The notes: a model not told the origin generated them from the sequence alone. DNA of 36,829 bases from Methylorubrum zatmanii (GCF_014845115.1 NZ_NKUI01000116.1:1-36829), one strand, 5' to 3'. Shown: positions 22,578 to 30,799, counted from the first letter of the stretch. Made by a program: numbers and translations.

Positions 22578-23578
22578 GGGGCTGTCCCTCCGACGCCGGA
22601 GAGGTGTCGTTCGGTCCTTTTCCCGATCAGCGCCTGCAACTGTGTCGCGACGTCCTCGGTGGTCGTGACCGGCAGCACGGGGATGGCGCGTCGGAGCGAG
22701 AAGGCGCCCAGGCGTTTCCGCCACTCGGCGCGCTCGTCCGAATAGCGGCTGCGCAAGCTCTTCGAGGAGGAATCGACCTCGACCTGTGCGTCGCCCGAGC
22801 TGAACACCGCCGGACCCACATCCGGGAGTTCCAGCTCGAACGGGTCATGGACATGCACCACTAGGACATCGTTGTGGGCCGTGAGGCGGGTGACAAGGCG
22901 CGTGGTCTCCCCGTCCTCGCCCGCGGCGTCGGTGACGAGGCAGACGAGCCAGTCGTGCGTCGCCAGGCGCTCGGCCCGGCGCAGGGCCTCGTTCAGTTGC
23001 CCATCGGCCCCGGGAGGCGCGGCGCCGGCCGCCAGAAGCGCGTTCCGCCGCGCGACCTCGGCGATCACCCGGACGGCCCCCGTCTCACGTCCCTGCGGCC
23101 TCACCTCGGTCATGTCGGCGTCGCCGAACACGACCGCGCCGACCCGGTCACCCAGGGACGTGACCCGCCAGGCCGCGAGGGCCGCGACCTCGGCCGCCAC
23201 GACCGACTTCATCGCCCGCCGGCTCCCGAAGAACATCGTGGTGCGCTGGTCGACGAGGAGCAGGACCGGCCGGTCGCGCTCTTCTGAGTAGACGCGAACG
23301 TGCGGAGCCCCGAGGCGCGCGGTCGCCAGCCAATCGATGGTGCGGGTGTCGTCGCCCTCGAAGTAGTGGCGCAGCTCCTCGAAGTTCAGCCCCCGACCCC
23401 GCAGGCGGGAGGCGTGCCGGCCCGAGAGCAGGCTGTGCACGGGCTGCCGCGGCAGGAAGCTGAAGCCCTTAGCCCGATGTCTGAGGCGCAGAAGCGCATC
23501 GAGGCCGACATAGGCACGCGCTCCGTTCGACGGGTTCCCATCGCCCCTGTCGCCGCGTCGCTCGGCCATCCGCCCCAT
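22574..23578 (-). CDS. DUF58 protein (MxaS-like)
   Basis: 334-aa cytoplasmic protein. The DUF58 signature around residues 48-80 is clear: 'LLSGRHASRLRGRGLNFEEL', then 'YFEGDDTRTIDWLATARL'. A VWA-like fold follows, beginning 'VYSEERDRPVLLLVDQRTTM'. The MIDAS position DQRTTM keeps the Asp but not both serines. DUF58 is nearly always next to MoxR; in methanol dehydrogenase clusters the pair is MxaR-MxaS. It begins 13 nt after the moxR stop. Confidence 0.88.
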   Translation of the reverse strand: MGRMAERRGDRGDGNPSNGARAYVGLDALLRLRHRAKGFSFLPRQPVHSLLSGRHASRLRGRGLNFEELRHYFEGDDTRTIDWLATARLGAPHVRVYSEERDRPVLLLVDQRTTMFFGSRRAMKSVVAAEVAALAAWRVTSLGDRVGAVVFGDADMTEVRPQGRETGAVRVIAEVARRNALLAAGAAPPGADGQLNEALRRAERLATHDWLVCLVTDAAGEDGETTRLVTRLTAHNDVLVVHVHDPFELELPDVGPAVFSSGDAQVEVDSSSKSLRSRYSDERAEWRKRLGAFSLRRAIPVLPVTTTEDVATQLQALIGKRTERHLSGVGGTAP

Positions 23579-23591
23579 CGCGTGCCCCCCG

Positions 23592-24596
23592 TCAGGCCGC
23601 CACAGCGACCTGCCTGATCACCTCGTCGAGGACCCCATCGGCCGTCACCCCGTCCGCGCCGGCCTCGTAGCTCAGGGAGACGCGGTGCCTCAGGCAATCG
23701 TGCGCCACCGCCTGGACGTCCTCCGGCGTGGCGTAGTCCCGGCCGCGCAGCCATGCGTTCACGCGCGCGCAGCGGTCGAGGGCGAGGGAGCCGCGCGGGC
23801 TCGCCCCGATGGCCACCCACGCCTTCAGCTTGTCGCCGAACTCCCCGGGCCGGCGCGTGGCGGCGACGAGGGCGACCATGTAGGCCTCGACGGCATCCTT
23901 GGTGACGACGCGGTCGATCTCGGCCCGGGCGTCGAGGATGGCCCGTTGCGGGATCTTCGGCGGCTTGGCCGCCGCCGCGCCCGCCGGGGCCTGCTCGGAC
24001 CGCACGAGGCGGAGCACCCGCACCTCGTCGGCATCCGAGGGATAGTCGATCCGGACATGCATCAGGAACCGGTCCATCTGCGCCTCCGGCAGCGGATAGG
24101 TCCCCTCCTGCTCGATGGGGTTCTGGGTGGCGAGCACCATGAAAAGGGGCGGCAGGTCGTAGCGCTTGCCGGCCACGGTCACGTGCCGCTCCTCCATCGC
24201 CTCCAACAGGGCGGACTGCACCTTGGCGGGGGCGCGGTTGATCTCGTCGGCCAGCACCAAGTTCCCGAAGACCGGGCCCTTGCGGAACACGAACTGCCCG
24301 TCGGTGCGCAGGATCTCGCCGCCGGTGACGTCGGAGGGCAGGAGGTCGGGCGTGAACTGGATGCGGCTGAAATCGGATTCCAGGTTCTTCGACAGGCTCT
24401 TGATCGCCCGGGTCTTGGCAAGGCCGGGCAGGCCTTCGAGAAGGACGTGGCCGTCGGCCAACAGCGCGATGACGATGCGCTCGACCACGCGCTCCTGGCC
24501 GATGATGTCCCGGTTGATGCGCGCCTGCAGGTCGAGGACGGCGGCACGCGCAGCCGAGCCGCCTCCGTCACCTTGTGCCTGAACATCCTGGAACAT
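23592..24596 (-). CDS. MoxR-family AAA+ ATPase
   Basis: 334-aa ATPase. Walker A 'GLPGLAKT' (55-62), Walker B 'LVLADE' (113-118), then 'INRAPAKVQSALLEAMEE' and sensor 1 'VLATQNPIEQEGTYPLPEAQ'. The arginine-finger region 'DRFLMHVRI' and a C-terminal lid domain follow. MoxR proteins act as chaperone-like ATPases with VWA partners in metal insertion or complex assembly. First gene of moxR-DUF58-DUF4381-VWA-VWA-TPR-BatD. A copy of the shared GTTACAG box lies 52 nt upstream. Confidence 0.93.
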   Translation of the reverse strand: MFQDVQAQGDGGGSAARAAVLDLQARINRDIIGQERVVERIVIALLADGHVLLEGLPGLAKTRAIKSLSKNLESDFSRIQFTPDLLPSDVTGGEILRTDGQFVFRKGPVFGNLVLADEINRAPAKVQSALLEAMEERHVTVAGKRYDLPPLFMVLATQNPIEQEGTYPLPEAQMDRFLMHVRIDYPSDADEVRVLRLVRSEQAPAGAAAAKPPKIPQRAILDARAEIDRVVTKDAVEAYMVALVAATRRPGEFGDKLKAWVAIGASPRGSLALDRCARVNAWLRGRDYATPEDVQAVAHDCLRHRVSLSYEAGADGVTADGVLDEVIRQVAVAA

Positions 24597-24648
24597 GCCG
24601 GTGCGCCCCCGGCGAGAGTGTGGATGAGCCGACCCTCATGTCAGCCCT

Positions 24649-24665
24649 GTTACCGTTACAGCCTT
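24649..24665 (+). promoter_or_regulatory. GWWACSGTTACAGSCTT box, copy 2
   Basis: GTTACCGTTACAGCCTT lies 52 nt upstream of moxR, on the strand opposite to the gene. CTGT and ACAG at its core edges (24647-24650 and 24658-24661) add symmetry. Confidence 0.5.
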
Positions 24666-24681
24666 GCGATCTGGCGGCCGG

Positions 24682-24713
24682 CCGCGATTTCAGCCATCCG
24701 CGATTTCAGCCAT
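24682..24713. repeat. Perfect 16-bp tandem duplication
   Basis: CCGCGATTTCAGCCAT occurs twice back to back (24682-24697 and 24698-24713) between the moxR promoter region and the end of the channel gene. It looks like a recent slippage duplication; no function is evident. Confidence 0.7.
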
Positions 24714-24793
24714 GGGCCCAGGCCGCTGCGCGGACGATGCTCGAGGACGTGCCGGTCGACGAGATCACGCGCGTTATCGGTCTCGCGGCGGCG

Positions 24794-25819
24794 TCAGAAC
24801 TTCGCCGCCACCGGTTTCGGCTCGGCCGCGGCCTTCGGGGTCGGGACCCAAAGGGGGAATGAGACCTCAAAGAAGCCGATTGTCCCCTGGAAGCGGTTCT
24901 CGACCTCGACCTCGCGCAGGATCTTCACGCGGGCGGTGATCGGAATCTGTCCCGCCAGGGCGGTCAGGCCGAGCGTGCCACCCACGGCCGTGACCCGGCC
25001 CTTGAACGGTCCGAGGCGTGCGCCCGGACCGCTATCGCCGGTGATCTGTTGGTAGTGGGAGGCGATGACGCCGACCGACAGTTCCTTCGTGAGGTATTTC
25101 GAGGCCGAGACGTCGATGTGAAACTCATGGCCCGTCGTGTACCGGGTGGATGGGTTCGTACCGTTGAGCGTGAAGCCTGCGGCCGCGGAGAGCTCGATGC
25201 CGACGGTCGGGTCGAGATAGGTCGCGGCAGCGGAAATGTCCCCAAGATAGCGGTTGAGGGCCACGTTCGAGAGCTGGCCGGGTTCGTAGCCGCCCGCAGG
25301 AATGCTGACCAAGCCGGTCAACTTCCAGTGCCAGTTGCCGGAATGCCAACCGAGCGAAGCCGAGACGATGGGGTCGCCAGGATTGAAGGTGGCGTCGCTG
25401 ACGCTGGCGCCTACGGGCCGGCCGGCCACTTGGTTTACGAGTGGACCGTCGAGCAGAACGCCTGCCCGCACGGCCGGCTCGCCAAAGGGCATGACAAAGG
25501 CGAAGGCAAGGTCGCCGTCGAGGATCTTGACGGGCGTGACCCATAGCGCCGTCACGAAGTCGACGACCATGTTCACCTTGGCGTCGGCGATGATGTTGCC
25601 GCCGAGCTGGGTGGTGCGATTGCCGCCGAGCCTGCCATTGTAGAAGTAGGTCGTGCTGTCGAAGTACAGGCCTTGCGGGGGAACTACGCCCCCCAATGGA
25701 ACGGCTTGCCCCTCGATGTAGAAGCTCAGGCCGCCCTCCGCGGCTTTAGCTGAAGGGGGCGCAGCAAGGAGCGCACCCAGGGCAACGCCTCCGAACAGGT
25801 GACGCACGACGTACCGCAT
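24794..25819 (-). CDS. Putative outer-membrane channel/transporter (MetA-pathway of phenol degradation family type)
   Basis: 341-aa protein with a signal peptide (about 1-26, ending 'SAKA') and a beta-strand-rich body with alternating hydrophobic and aromatic residues, e.g. 'LSFYIEGQAVPLGGVVPPQG', 'YFDSTTYFYNG', 'VSASLGWHSGNWHWKLTGLV', and a C-terminal strand region 'GFFEVSFPLWV'. This is the pattern of the 'phenol MetA-pathway' outer-membrane family. ATG 25819 follows GGGGGCAG; a TTG 12 nt upstream is less likely. It stands alone, 197 nt upstream of moxR, with 365 nt in front of it. It may carry sulfated or aromatic substrate across the outer membrane. Confidence 0.72.
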   Translation of the reverse strand: MRYVVRHLFGGVALGALLAAPPSAKAAEGGLSFYIEGQAVPLGGVVPPQGLYFDSTTYFYNGRLGGNRTTQLGGNIIADAKVNMVVDFVTALWVTPVKILDGDLAFAFVMPFGEPAVRAGVLLDGPLVNQVAGRPVGASVSDATFNPGDPIVSASLGWHSGNWHWKLTGLVSIPAGGYEPGQLSNVALNRYLGDISAAATYLDPTVGIELSAAAGFTLNGTNPSTRYTTGHEFHIDVSASKYLTKELSVGVIASHYQQITGDSGPGARLGPFKGRVTAVGGTLGLTALAGQIPITARVKILREVEVENRFQGTIGFFEVSFPLWVPTPKAAAEPKPVAAKF

Positions 25820-26184
25820 GCCTGCCCCCAACGGGTCATCCCGAGTGCAGCTTTCCGCAAGAAGCTCGGAACAAGATCAGGGAATAGGCTAGGGCTCGCC
25901 GTGTAAACCCTAGTCTCGCAGGATCTTGAGTAAGTATGACCTTCCTGCCACATGAAGGGGTGGTCCCCTGCTATTTGGCCGATATGAAACCGTTACAGGC
26001 TTGACAGTTGTGGGAACTGCGCGGGCGCGGTCCGCATGCAGATGGCGGCGCGGCCGCATCCGCCAACGCACTCATCATGGTCATGGCTTTCCCGAGGAGC
26101 GCCGGCGCCTCAGCCGAATCGGGACTCTTCCGCAGACGGCGATACCTGCGGGAAGCTCGGTTCGGAGTGGTGAGGTCCGGGGAT
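25820..26184. other. Intergenic region with box and dyad upstream of channel gene
   Basis: No credible gene. CTAGGG (25889-25894) and CCCTAG (25908-25913) form a 6-bp inverted repeat with a 13-nt spacer about 70-95 nt upstream of the channel gene. Copy 3 of the shared GTTACAG box is at 25986-26002. The rest (26010-26184) has no recognisable structure; short plus-strand frames there run into the antisense of the DUF4344 gene. Confidence 0.5.
25986..26002 (+). promoter_or_regulatory. GWWACSGTTACAGSCTT box, copy 3
   Basis: GAAACCGTTACAGGCTT lies 166 nt upstream of the channel gene start (minus strand). Its last 11 bases equal those at 16992-17002. Confidence 0.5.
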
Positions 26185-27039
26185 CTACCGTCCTCGGGCG
26201 GCTCCCTCGAACGCTCGGCGGAGCCGCTCGCCTCGGCCTGGTTTCACGCGCAGGTGCGGGACGATCAATGTCTCGAAAGCGAAGGCGACCTGATCGTACT
26301 CCTCGCCGCAGCCCTCGGCCCGCTCCTTCGGTAGGTAGCCCTTGGCGACGATGTAGCCGAAGCGCTTCTCGTCCGACCCATAGGCCAGGCAGGCGAGGTT
26401 GTAGAAGCGCTGCCAGGAGAAACCGTGGACGTCCGCGAAGCCGCCTTTGTCGATGGGCTCGTTCTTGCCCGTCGTCGCGAAGAAGTAGGCGCTCCCGTTC
26501 ACCACCGTGCGCGCCTCCTTGCCACCCAGTTGGAGCAGGGCGTAGGAGGCCACCTGATCGGCCGCGTCTTCCTCACGCCCGAGTATCGGCACACGGAGCA
26601 GGTCGAAGAGGGCATGTCCGCTCTCGTGCATGAGAATCTGGGCGACAGGCCCCACCAGCGCGTCGTGGCGGGAAACCCCGGCCGGTGACGTCGTTTTCGG
26701 CGCGACCTCATGGATACCGGCGACCAACTCGTAGCAGAGGGTGACGCTCCGGTTCTCGGGTGCGTACCAAGCGTTCGCCTCCCCAGCGCATTCCTTGAGC
26801 CGATAGGTCAGGCGGGTCGGCAGGCGGGCCAGGCCGACGATGGCGCCGACGCGCTCCAGGACGCGCTGCCGACGCAGGGAATCGTAGATCCCGCGATAGG
26901 CCGCCTTTTTAGGCGGCTCGTAGACGACGCGGATGCGGTCCGAACCCGTGGAGGCTACGCCGCGCGCTTCCGCTGCTTCGATGGGCAGGACGACGCTGAG
27001 GCAGGCGAGAGCAAGTGCACGACCGGACCGGCGGCTCAT
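26185..27039 (-). CDS. DUF4344 putative zinc metallopeptidase, exported
   Basis: 284-aa protein with a signal peptide (about 1-27, 'ALACLSVVLPIEAAEARG'). The gluzincin-type motif 'HESGH' occupies residues 138-142 within 'QILMHESGHALFDLL', and an acidic stretch 'GREEDAAD' about 12 residues later can supply the third zinc ligand. Five cysteines, including pairs near 84/102, suggest disulfides. DUF4344 proteins are predicted peptidases of unknown substrate. It starts 42 nt after the FGE stop and continues the sulfatase operon. It could trim the exported enzyme or another envelope protein; that is inference. Confidence 0.82.
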   Translation of the reverse strand: MSRRSGRALALACLSVVLPIEAAEARGVASTGSDRIRVVYEPPKKAAYRGIYDSLRRQRVLERVGAIVGLARLPTRLTYRLKECAGEANAWYAPENRSVTLCYELVAGIHEVAPKTTSPAGVSRHDALVGPVAQILMHESGHALFDLLRVPILGREEDAADQVASYALLQLGGKEARTVVNGSAYFFATTGKNEPIDKGGFADVHGFSWQRFYNLACLAYGSDEKRFGYIVAKGYLPKERAEGCGEEYDQVAFAFETLIVPHLRVKPGRGERLRRAFEGAARGR

Positions 27040-27080
27040 GGACGTCCGTCCCTCTCTGCCGCGTCCACATGCCCGGCCTC

Positions 27081-28061
27081 TCACGGGGCCGCTTCCGTCC
27101 GACGGATGCAGCGGAACCCGATGTGGCTCGTCGAGGTGTCGACCGGATGGGGGTGGCGGGCGGCTGGGCGATAACGACGGCAATAGTTCGGCGCGCAGAG
27201 GTGAGAGCCACCCTTGACCACCCTCCGAGGGATGCGGATCTCTGGCTGGTTCGGATCGAAGCTCTCGTCCGGCCGGCCCCCTCGGGGGTTCTGGGGGATG
27301 CAGCAGGCCTTCGCGGCGTCGGCCGGATGCTTCGGGACGTAGAAGTCGGTCGTCCATTCCCAGACGTTGCCGGTCATGTCGAACAGGCCGTAGCCGTTCG
27401 GCGGGAAGGCCGTGACCGGCGAGGTGCGCTCGAAGCCGTCCTCGGCCAGGTTCTGGTGCGGGAAGGCGCCCTGCCAGGTGTTGGCCATGTGCCGGCCGCC
27501 GGGCGTGAGCTCGTCGCCCCAGGCGAACTCCGCCCCGTCAAGACCGCCGCGGGCGGCGTATTCCCATTCGGCCTCGGTCGGGAGCTCCTTGCCGGCCCAG
27601 GCCGCGTAAGCCTCGGCGTCTGCGAAGGCGACGTGCACCACCGGGTGCTCGTCGAGTCCGGCGATGGAGGAGCCCGAGCCGTAGGGGCGGCGCCAGTGCA
27701 CACCGAACTTGAAGCGCCACCACGCGCTCCAGTCCCTGAGATCGACGGGCCCCTTCGGCGGCTTGAACATCAGGGAGCCTGCCTGAAGCATGCGCGGCAG
27801 GGCGCCGGGATAATCCTTCGGGTCCGGCCGCCGCTCGGCCATGGTCACGTACCCGGTGGCGCGCACGAAGGCCCGGAACTGTGCGTTCGTGACCGGCGTC
27901 AAATCGATCCAGAAGCCGTCGACGCGGACCCGGTGGACCGGCGCCTCCTCCGGATAGTGCCGGTCGGAGCCCATCCTGAAGGTGCCGCCGGGCAAAAACA
28001 CCATGTCGGGCACCGGGTCGGTGACGGCCCTGCGCCGGTCCAGCACGGGTGCGTCGGTCAT
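27081..28061 (-). CDS. Formylglycine-generating enzyme (SUMF1 family)
   Basis: 326-aa protein without signal peptide, hence cytoplasmic. SUMF1 landmarks: 'MVFLPGGTFRMGSD' near the start, 'LPTEAEWEYAARGG', 'GLFDMTGNVWEWTTDFY', and the C-terminal active site 'KGGSHLCAPNYCRRYRPAAR' with both catalytic cysteines (C289, C294) followed by 'GFRC'. Both are the copper-binding Cys pair of true FGEs, unlike many SUMF1 proteins lacking them. It should oxidise the Cys of the sulfatase encoded two genes upstream to formylglycine. The ATG overlaps the HAD stop (ATGA). Cytoplasmic modification before Tat export of the folded sulfatase is a coherent scheme. Confidence 0.92.
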   Translation of the reverse strand: MTDAPVLDRRRAVTDPVPDMVFLPGGTFRMGSDRHYPEEAPVHRVRVDGFWIDLTPVTNAQFRAFVRATGYVTMAERRPDPKDYPGALPRMLQAGSLMFKPPKGPVDLRDWSAWWRFKFGVHWRRPYGSGSSIAGLDEHPVVHVAFADAEAYAAWAGKELPTEAEWEYAARGGLDGAEFAWGDELTPGGRHMANTWQGAFPHQNLAEDGFERTSPVTAFPPNGYGLFDMTGNVWEWTTDFYVPKHPADAAKACCIPQNPRGGRPDESFDPNQPEIRIPRRVVKGGSHLCAPNYCRRYRPAARHPHPVDTSTSHIGFRCIRRTEAAP

Positions 28062-29098
28062 CGCTCGCTCCGAGGGGCTGGCGGGAATACTTGTTTCCAG
28101 TCCTGCCGCATGTCGACCACCGTCCACCCGCGCCGCCCGGCCTCGTCCAGAGCCTGGTTGAGGCGTCCGACGTGGGACTGGCGGTCGTAGGCGAATTCGC
28201 GCTCGGCGTCGGTGTGATGCACGAGACCCAGGAAGCGGGGCCCGGCTCCGGCGGCCGTCCATTCCAGCATCTGCTGGTCGCCATCCGAGTTGCCGAAGGC
28301 CAGGATCGGTTGACGCCCGATGAAGCGGTCGATGCCGGACGGCTTGCCGGGGCCGTCGTCGATGAAGGCGACCTTGGCTTCCTTCACGAGGGCCGGCGTC
28401 CCGTCGGGCCCCATCTCGAACTTCGTGACGCCGGACGAGCCCACGACCTGCTCAGGGGGGATGCCGTAGGTCCGTTCCGCGAAGACGCGCATGAACTCCA
28501 CGCCGCCGCCCGAGACGATGAAGGTCTTGAAGCCGCTGGCTCGCAGGTAGGCGAGCAGTTCCAGCATCGGCTGGTAGACGAGGCTGTCGTAGGGACGGTT
28601 GAAACGGGGATGGCGCGCGGTTCGTAGCCAGTCCGCGACGGTGGCGTTGAAGGCCTCCGTGGTCATGCCGGCGTGGGTCGCCGCCATGACCTGGAGCAGG
28701 CCTCGCTCCCCCGAAGCCGCAACGGCCTTGAGGTCGCCCTCGACGATGCCCTTGAAGGGCTGAGCCTCCTTCCAATCCGGATGCTCGGGGGCAAGCGCCT
28801 TCACGCGATCCAAGGCGAAAGCGACCTGGAAGTAAATTGGCTGTTCCGCCCAGAGGGTGCCGTCATTGTCGAACACGGCGACGCGCCTCGCCGGCAAGAC
28901 GAAGTCCGGCCCGCCCTCACGGCTGACGCGACCGACGAAGTCGAGGATTGCCCGCTTCGGGGCGCGATCGTTCCAAGAGGGCAAGGGATCGCCCTGGGCG
29001 CGGACCGCGCCTGCCCAAGACGGCCCGGCCAGGATGGGGACGGCCGCCGCGGCCGCAAGCAGTCCGCGGCGGCTGAAGGTATCTCCCCGGGTGGACAT
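28058..29098 (-). CDS. Exported HAD-family phosphatase (Tat substrate)
   Basis: 346-aa protein with a twin-arginine signal ('FSRRGLLAAAAAVPILAGPS', cleavage likely after 'VRA'). HAD motif I is 'VFDNDGTLWAEQP' with nucleophile D77 and acid/base D79. Motif II Ser is in 'FKTFIVSGGGVEF', and motif IV is suggested by 'LAFGNSDGDQQML'. The insert between motifs I and II is helical, as in SerB-type phosphatases. The substrate is unknown. It lies 18 nt after the sulfatase and is coupled to the FGE gene. Co-export of a phosphatase and a sulfatase suggests joint mineralisation of phosphate/sulfate esters. Confidence 0.88.
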   Translation of the reverse strand: MSTRGDTFSRRGLLAAAAAVPILAGPSWAGAVRAQGDPLPSWNDRAPKRAILDFVGRVSREGGPDFVLPARRVAVFDNDGTLWAEQPIYFQVAFALDRVKALAPEHPDWKEAQPFKGIVEGDLKAVAASGERGLLQVMAATHAGMTTEAFNATVADWLRTARHPRFNRPYDSLVYQPMLELLAYLRASGFKTFIVSGGGVEFMRVFAERTYGIPPEQVVGSSGVTKFEMGPDGTPALVKEAKVAFIDDGPGKPSGIDRFIGRQPILAFGNSDGDQQMLEWTAAGAGPRFLGLVHHTDAEREFAYDRQSHVGRLNQALDEAGRRGWTVVDMRQDWKQVFPPAPRSER

Positions 29099-29116
29099 CG
29101 CCTGCCTCCTGACGCG

Positions 29117-30781
29117 CTACTTGCTGTGCGCCTCGGTGGCACGCCGCATCTTCTCGATGATCTGGTCGATGCTGAAGCTGGCTGCCCGTTGGCGTGGCGG
29201 GAACTCGCGGAACGTTCCGAGGAACTTGGCGACTTCATCCTGCGCGAGGAAGATGATGTAGGGCTGCGAGACGAACCAGTCGTAGTAGGTGTTCGAAGTG
29301 ATGTCAGCGCGCTCGTAGGGATCCGCGCGAAGGTCAAAGAGCTTCGGCAGACGCAGGCTCGTGAAGGGCTCGGCCCAGATGCGCATCGTGCCGGGGGCGC
29401 GCTGTTCCTCGAAGACGATCTTCCAGTTCTCGTAGCGCATGGCTACGAGGTCGCCGTCGTCGTTGAAGTAGAAGAACTTGTTGCGGGCGCTCCGGTCCTG
29501 TTGCCCTGTGAGGTACGGAAGCTGGTTGAAGCCATCCAGGTGGACCTTGAAGCTCTTCGTTCCCGCCGTGTGCCCCTTGAGCAGCTTGTCGGTGATGTCG
29601 GGGTCGCCCGCGGCCGCCACGAGGGTCGGCAACCAGTCGAGACCGCTGACCATCTCGTTGGAGACCGTCCCGGCCTGGATGCGACCCGGCCAGCGGATCA
29701 TGCAGGGCACCCGGAAGGCGCCTTCCCAGTTCGTGTCCTTCTCGCTGCGGAACGGCGTCATCGCGCCGTCCGGCCAGGAGTTCATGTGCGGGCCGTTGTC
29801 GGTCGTGTAGAGGACGAGGGTGTCGTTCGCGATGCCGAGGTCGTCGAGCTTCTTCAGGATTTGCCCGATGTGCCCGTCATGCTCGACCATGCCATCGGCA
29901 TATTCCGTCCGCGCCGTGATGCCTGGCGGGCTGCGGCGGTTCTCAGCGACATGCGTGCGCAAGTGCATGCGCGTGGAGTTGAACCAGCAGAAGAACGGTT
30001 TGTCGGCCCGGGTCTGCCGCTCGATGAAGTCCATCGCCGCCGCCGAGGTCTCGTCGTCGATGGTTTCCATCCGCTTCTTCGTCAGCGGGCCGGTATCCTC
30101 GATCTTGCCGTCGGCCGACGATTTGATGACCCCGCGAGGCCCGAACCGCTTGCGGAACTCGGGATCGCGCGGGTAGGTGCGCTGCTCGGGCTCCTCCTCG
30201 GCGTTGAGGTGGTAGAGGTTACCGAAGAATTCGTCGAAGCCGTGGTTGGTCGGCAGGTACTCGTCGCGGTCGCCGAGGTGGTTTTTACCGAATTGCCCCG
30301 TGGCGTATCCCAGCGGCTTGAGGAGTTCGGCGATGGTTGCATCCTCCTTCTGCAGACCCACCGTCGCTCCGGGCACGCCGACCTTGGATAGGCCCGTCCG
30401 GAGCGTCGCCTGCCCCGTGATGAAGGAGGAGCGGCCCGCCGTGCAGCTCTGCTCGGCGTAGTAATCGGTGAACATCATGCCCTCGCGGGCGATCCGGTCG
30501 ATATTGGGCGTCCGGTAGCCCATCAGGCCGAAGGTGTAGGCACTGATGTTCGATTGGCCGATGTCATCGCCAAAGATCACGAGGATGTTCACCGGTCGAC
30601 CGGACGAGCCGGCCCTCGCGGGGGCAGGTTGCAGGGCCGGCGCCTGGGCCTGCGCCCCCGGCGCGGCGCCCATCGCGGATGCGGCCAGGGCGGTGCTCCC
30701 GAGGAGCATCGCACGGCGGCTGAAGGCTCGGCTCGCGCCTTCGTCGCCATCGACATCGTTCGACCGCCGCGTCTCGCTCAT
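29117..30781 (-). CDS. Type I sulfatase (arylsulfatase-like), Tat-exported
   Basis: 554-aa hydrolase of sulfate esters. A Tat signal 'FSRRAMLLGSTALAASAMGA' (20-39) and Pro/Ala linker precede the catalytic domain. Metal ligands appear in 'ILVIFGDDIG' (D72, D73). The formylglycine site is C113 in 'SCTAGRSSFITGQ', a C-x-A-G-R form of the usual C-x-P-S-R. Further landmarks are 'FGKNHLGDRDEYLPTNHGFD', 'FFCWFNSTRMH' and 'VLYTTDNGPHMNSWPDG', typical of arylsulfatases. ATG 30781 follows AGGAGAGG. It is the first gene of sulfatase-HAD-FGE-DUF4344. Active-site cysteine plus adjacent FGE indicates aerobic maturation. Confidence 0.95.
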   Translation of the reverse strand: MSETRRSNDVDGDEGASRAFSRRAMLLGSTALAASAMGAAPGAQAQAPALQPAPARAGSSGRPVNILVIFGDDIGQSNISAYTFGLMGYRTPNIDRIAREGMMFTDYYAEQSCTAGRSSFITGQATLRTGLSKVGVPGATVGLQKEDATIAELLKPLGYATGQFGKNHLGDRDEYLPTNHGFDEFFGNLYHLNAEEEPEQRTYPRDPEFRKRFGPRGVIKSSADGKIEDTGPLTKKRMETIDDETSAAAMDFIERQTRADKPFFCWFNSTRMHLRTHVAENRRSPPGITARTEYADGMVEHDGHIGQILKKLDDLGIANDTLVLYTTDNGPHMNSWPDGAMTPFRSEKDTNWEGAFRVPCMIRWPGRIQAGTVSNEMVSGLDWLPTLVAAAGDPDITDKLLKGHTAGTKSFKVHLDGFNQLPYLTGQQDRSARNKFFYFNDDGDLVAMRYENWKIVFEEQRAPGTMRIWAEPFTSLRLPKLFDLRADPYERADITSNTYYDWFVSQPYIIFLAQDEVAKFLGTFREFPPRQRAASFSIDQIIEKMRRATEAHSK

Positions 30782-30799
30782 GGTCCTCTCCTGCAGGGT

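Noticed and set aside
24664..24862. Plus-strand frame with 'VPVDEITRVIGLAAASEL', resembling a helix-turn-helix end
   Set aside because: Too short, no start site, and it overlaps the 3' end of the channel gene antisense; coincidence or a fragment too small to identify.
26008..26334. 108-codon plus-strand frame after the third GTTACAG box
   Set aside because: Second half is antisense to the DUF4344 gene, codon pattern is poor and no ribosome site is present.
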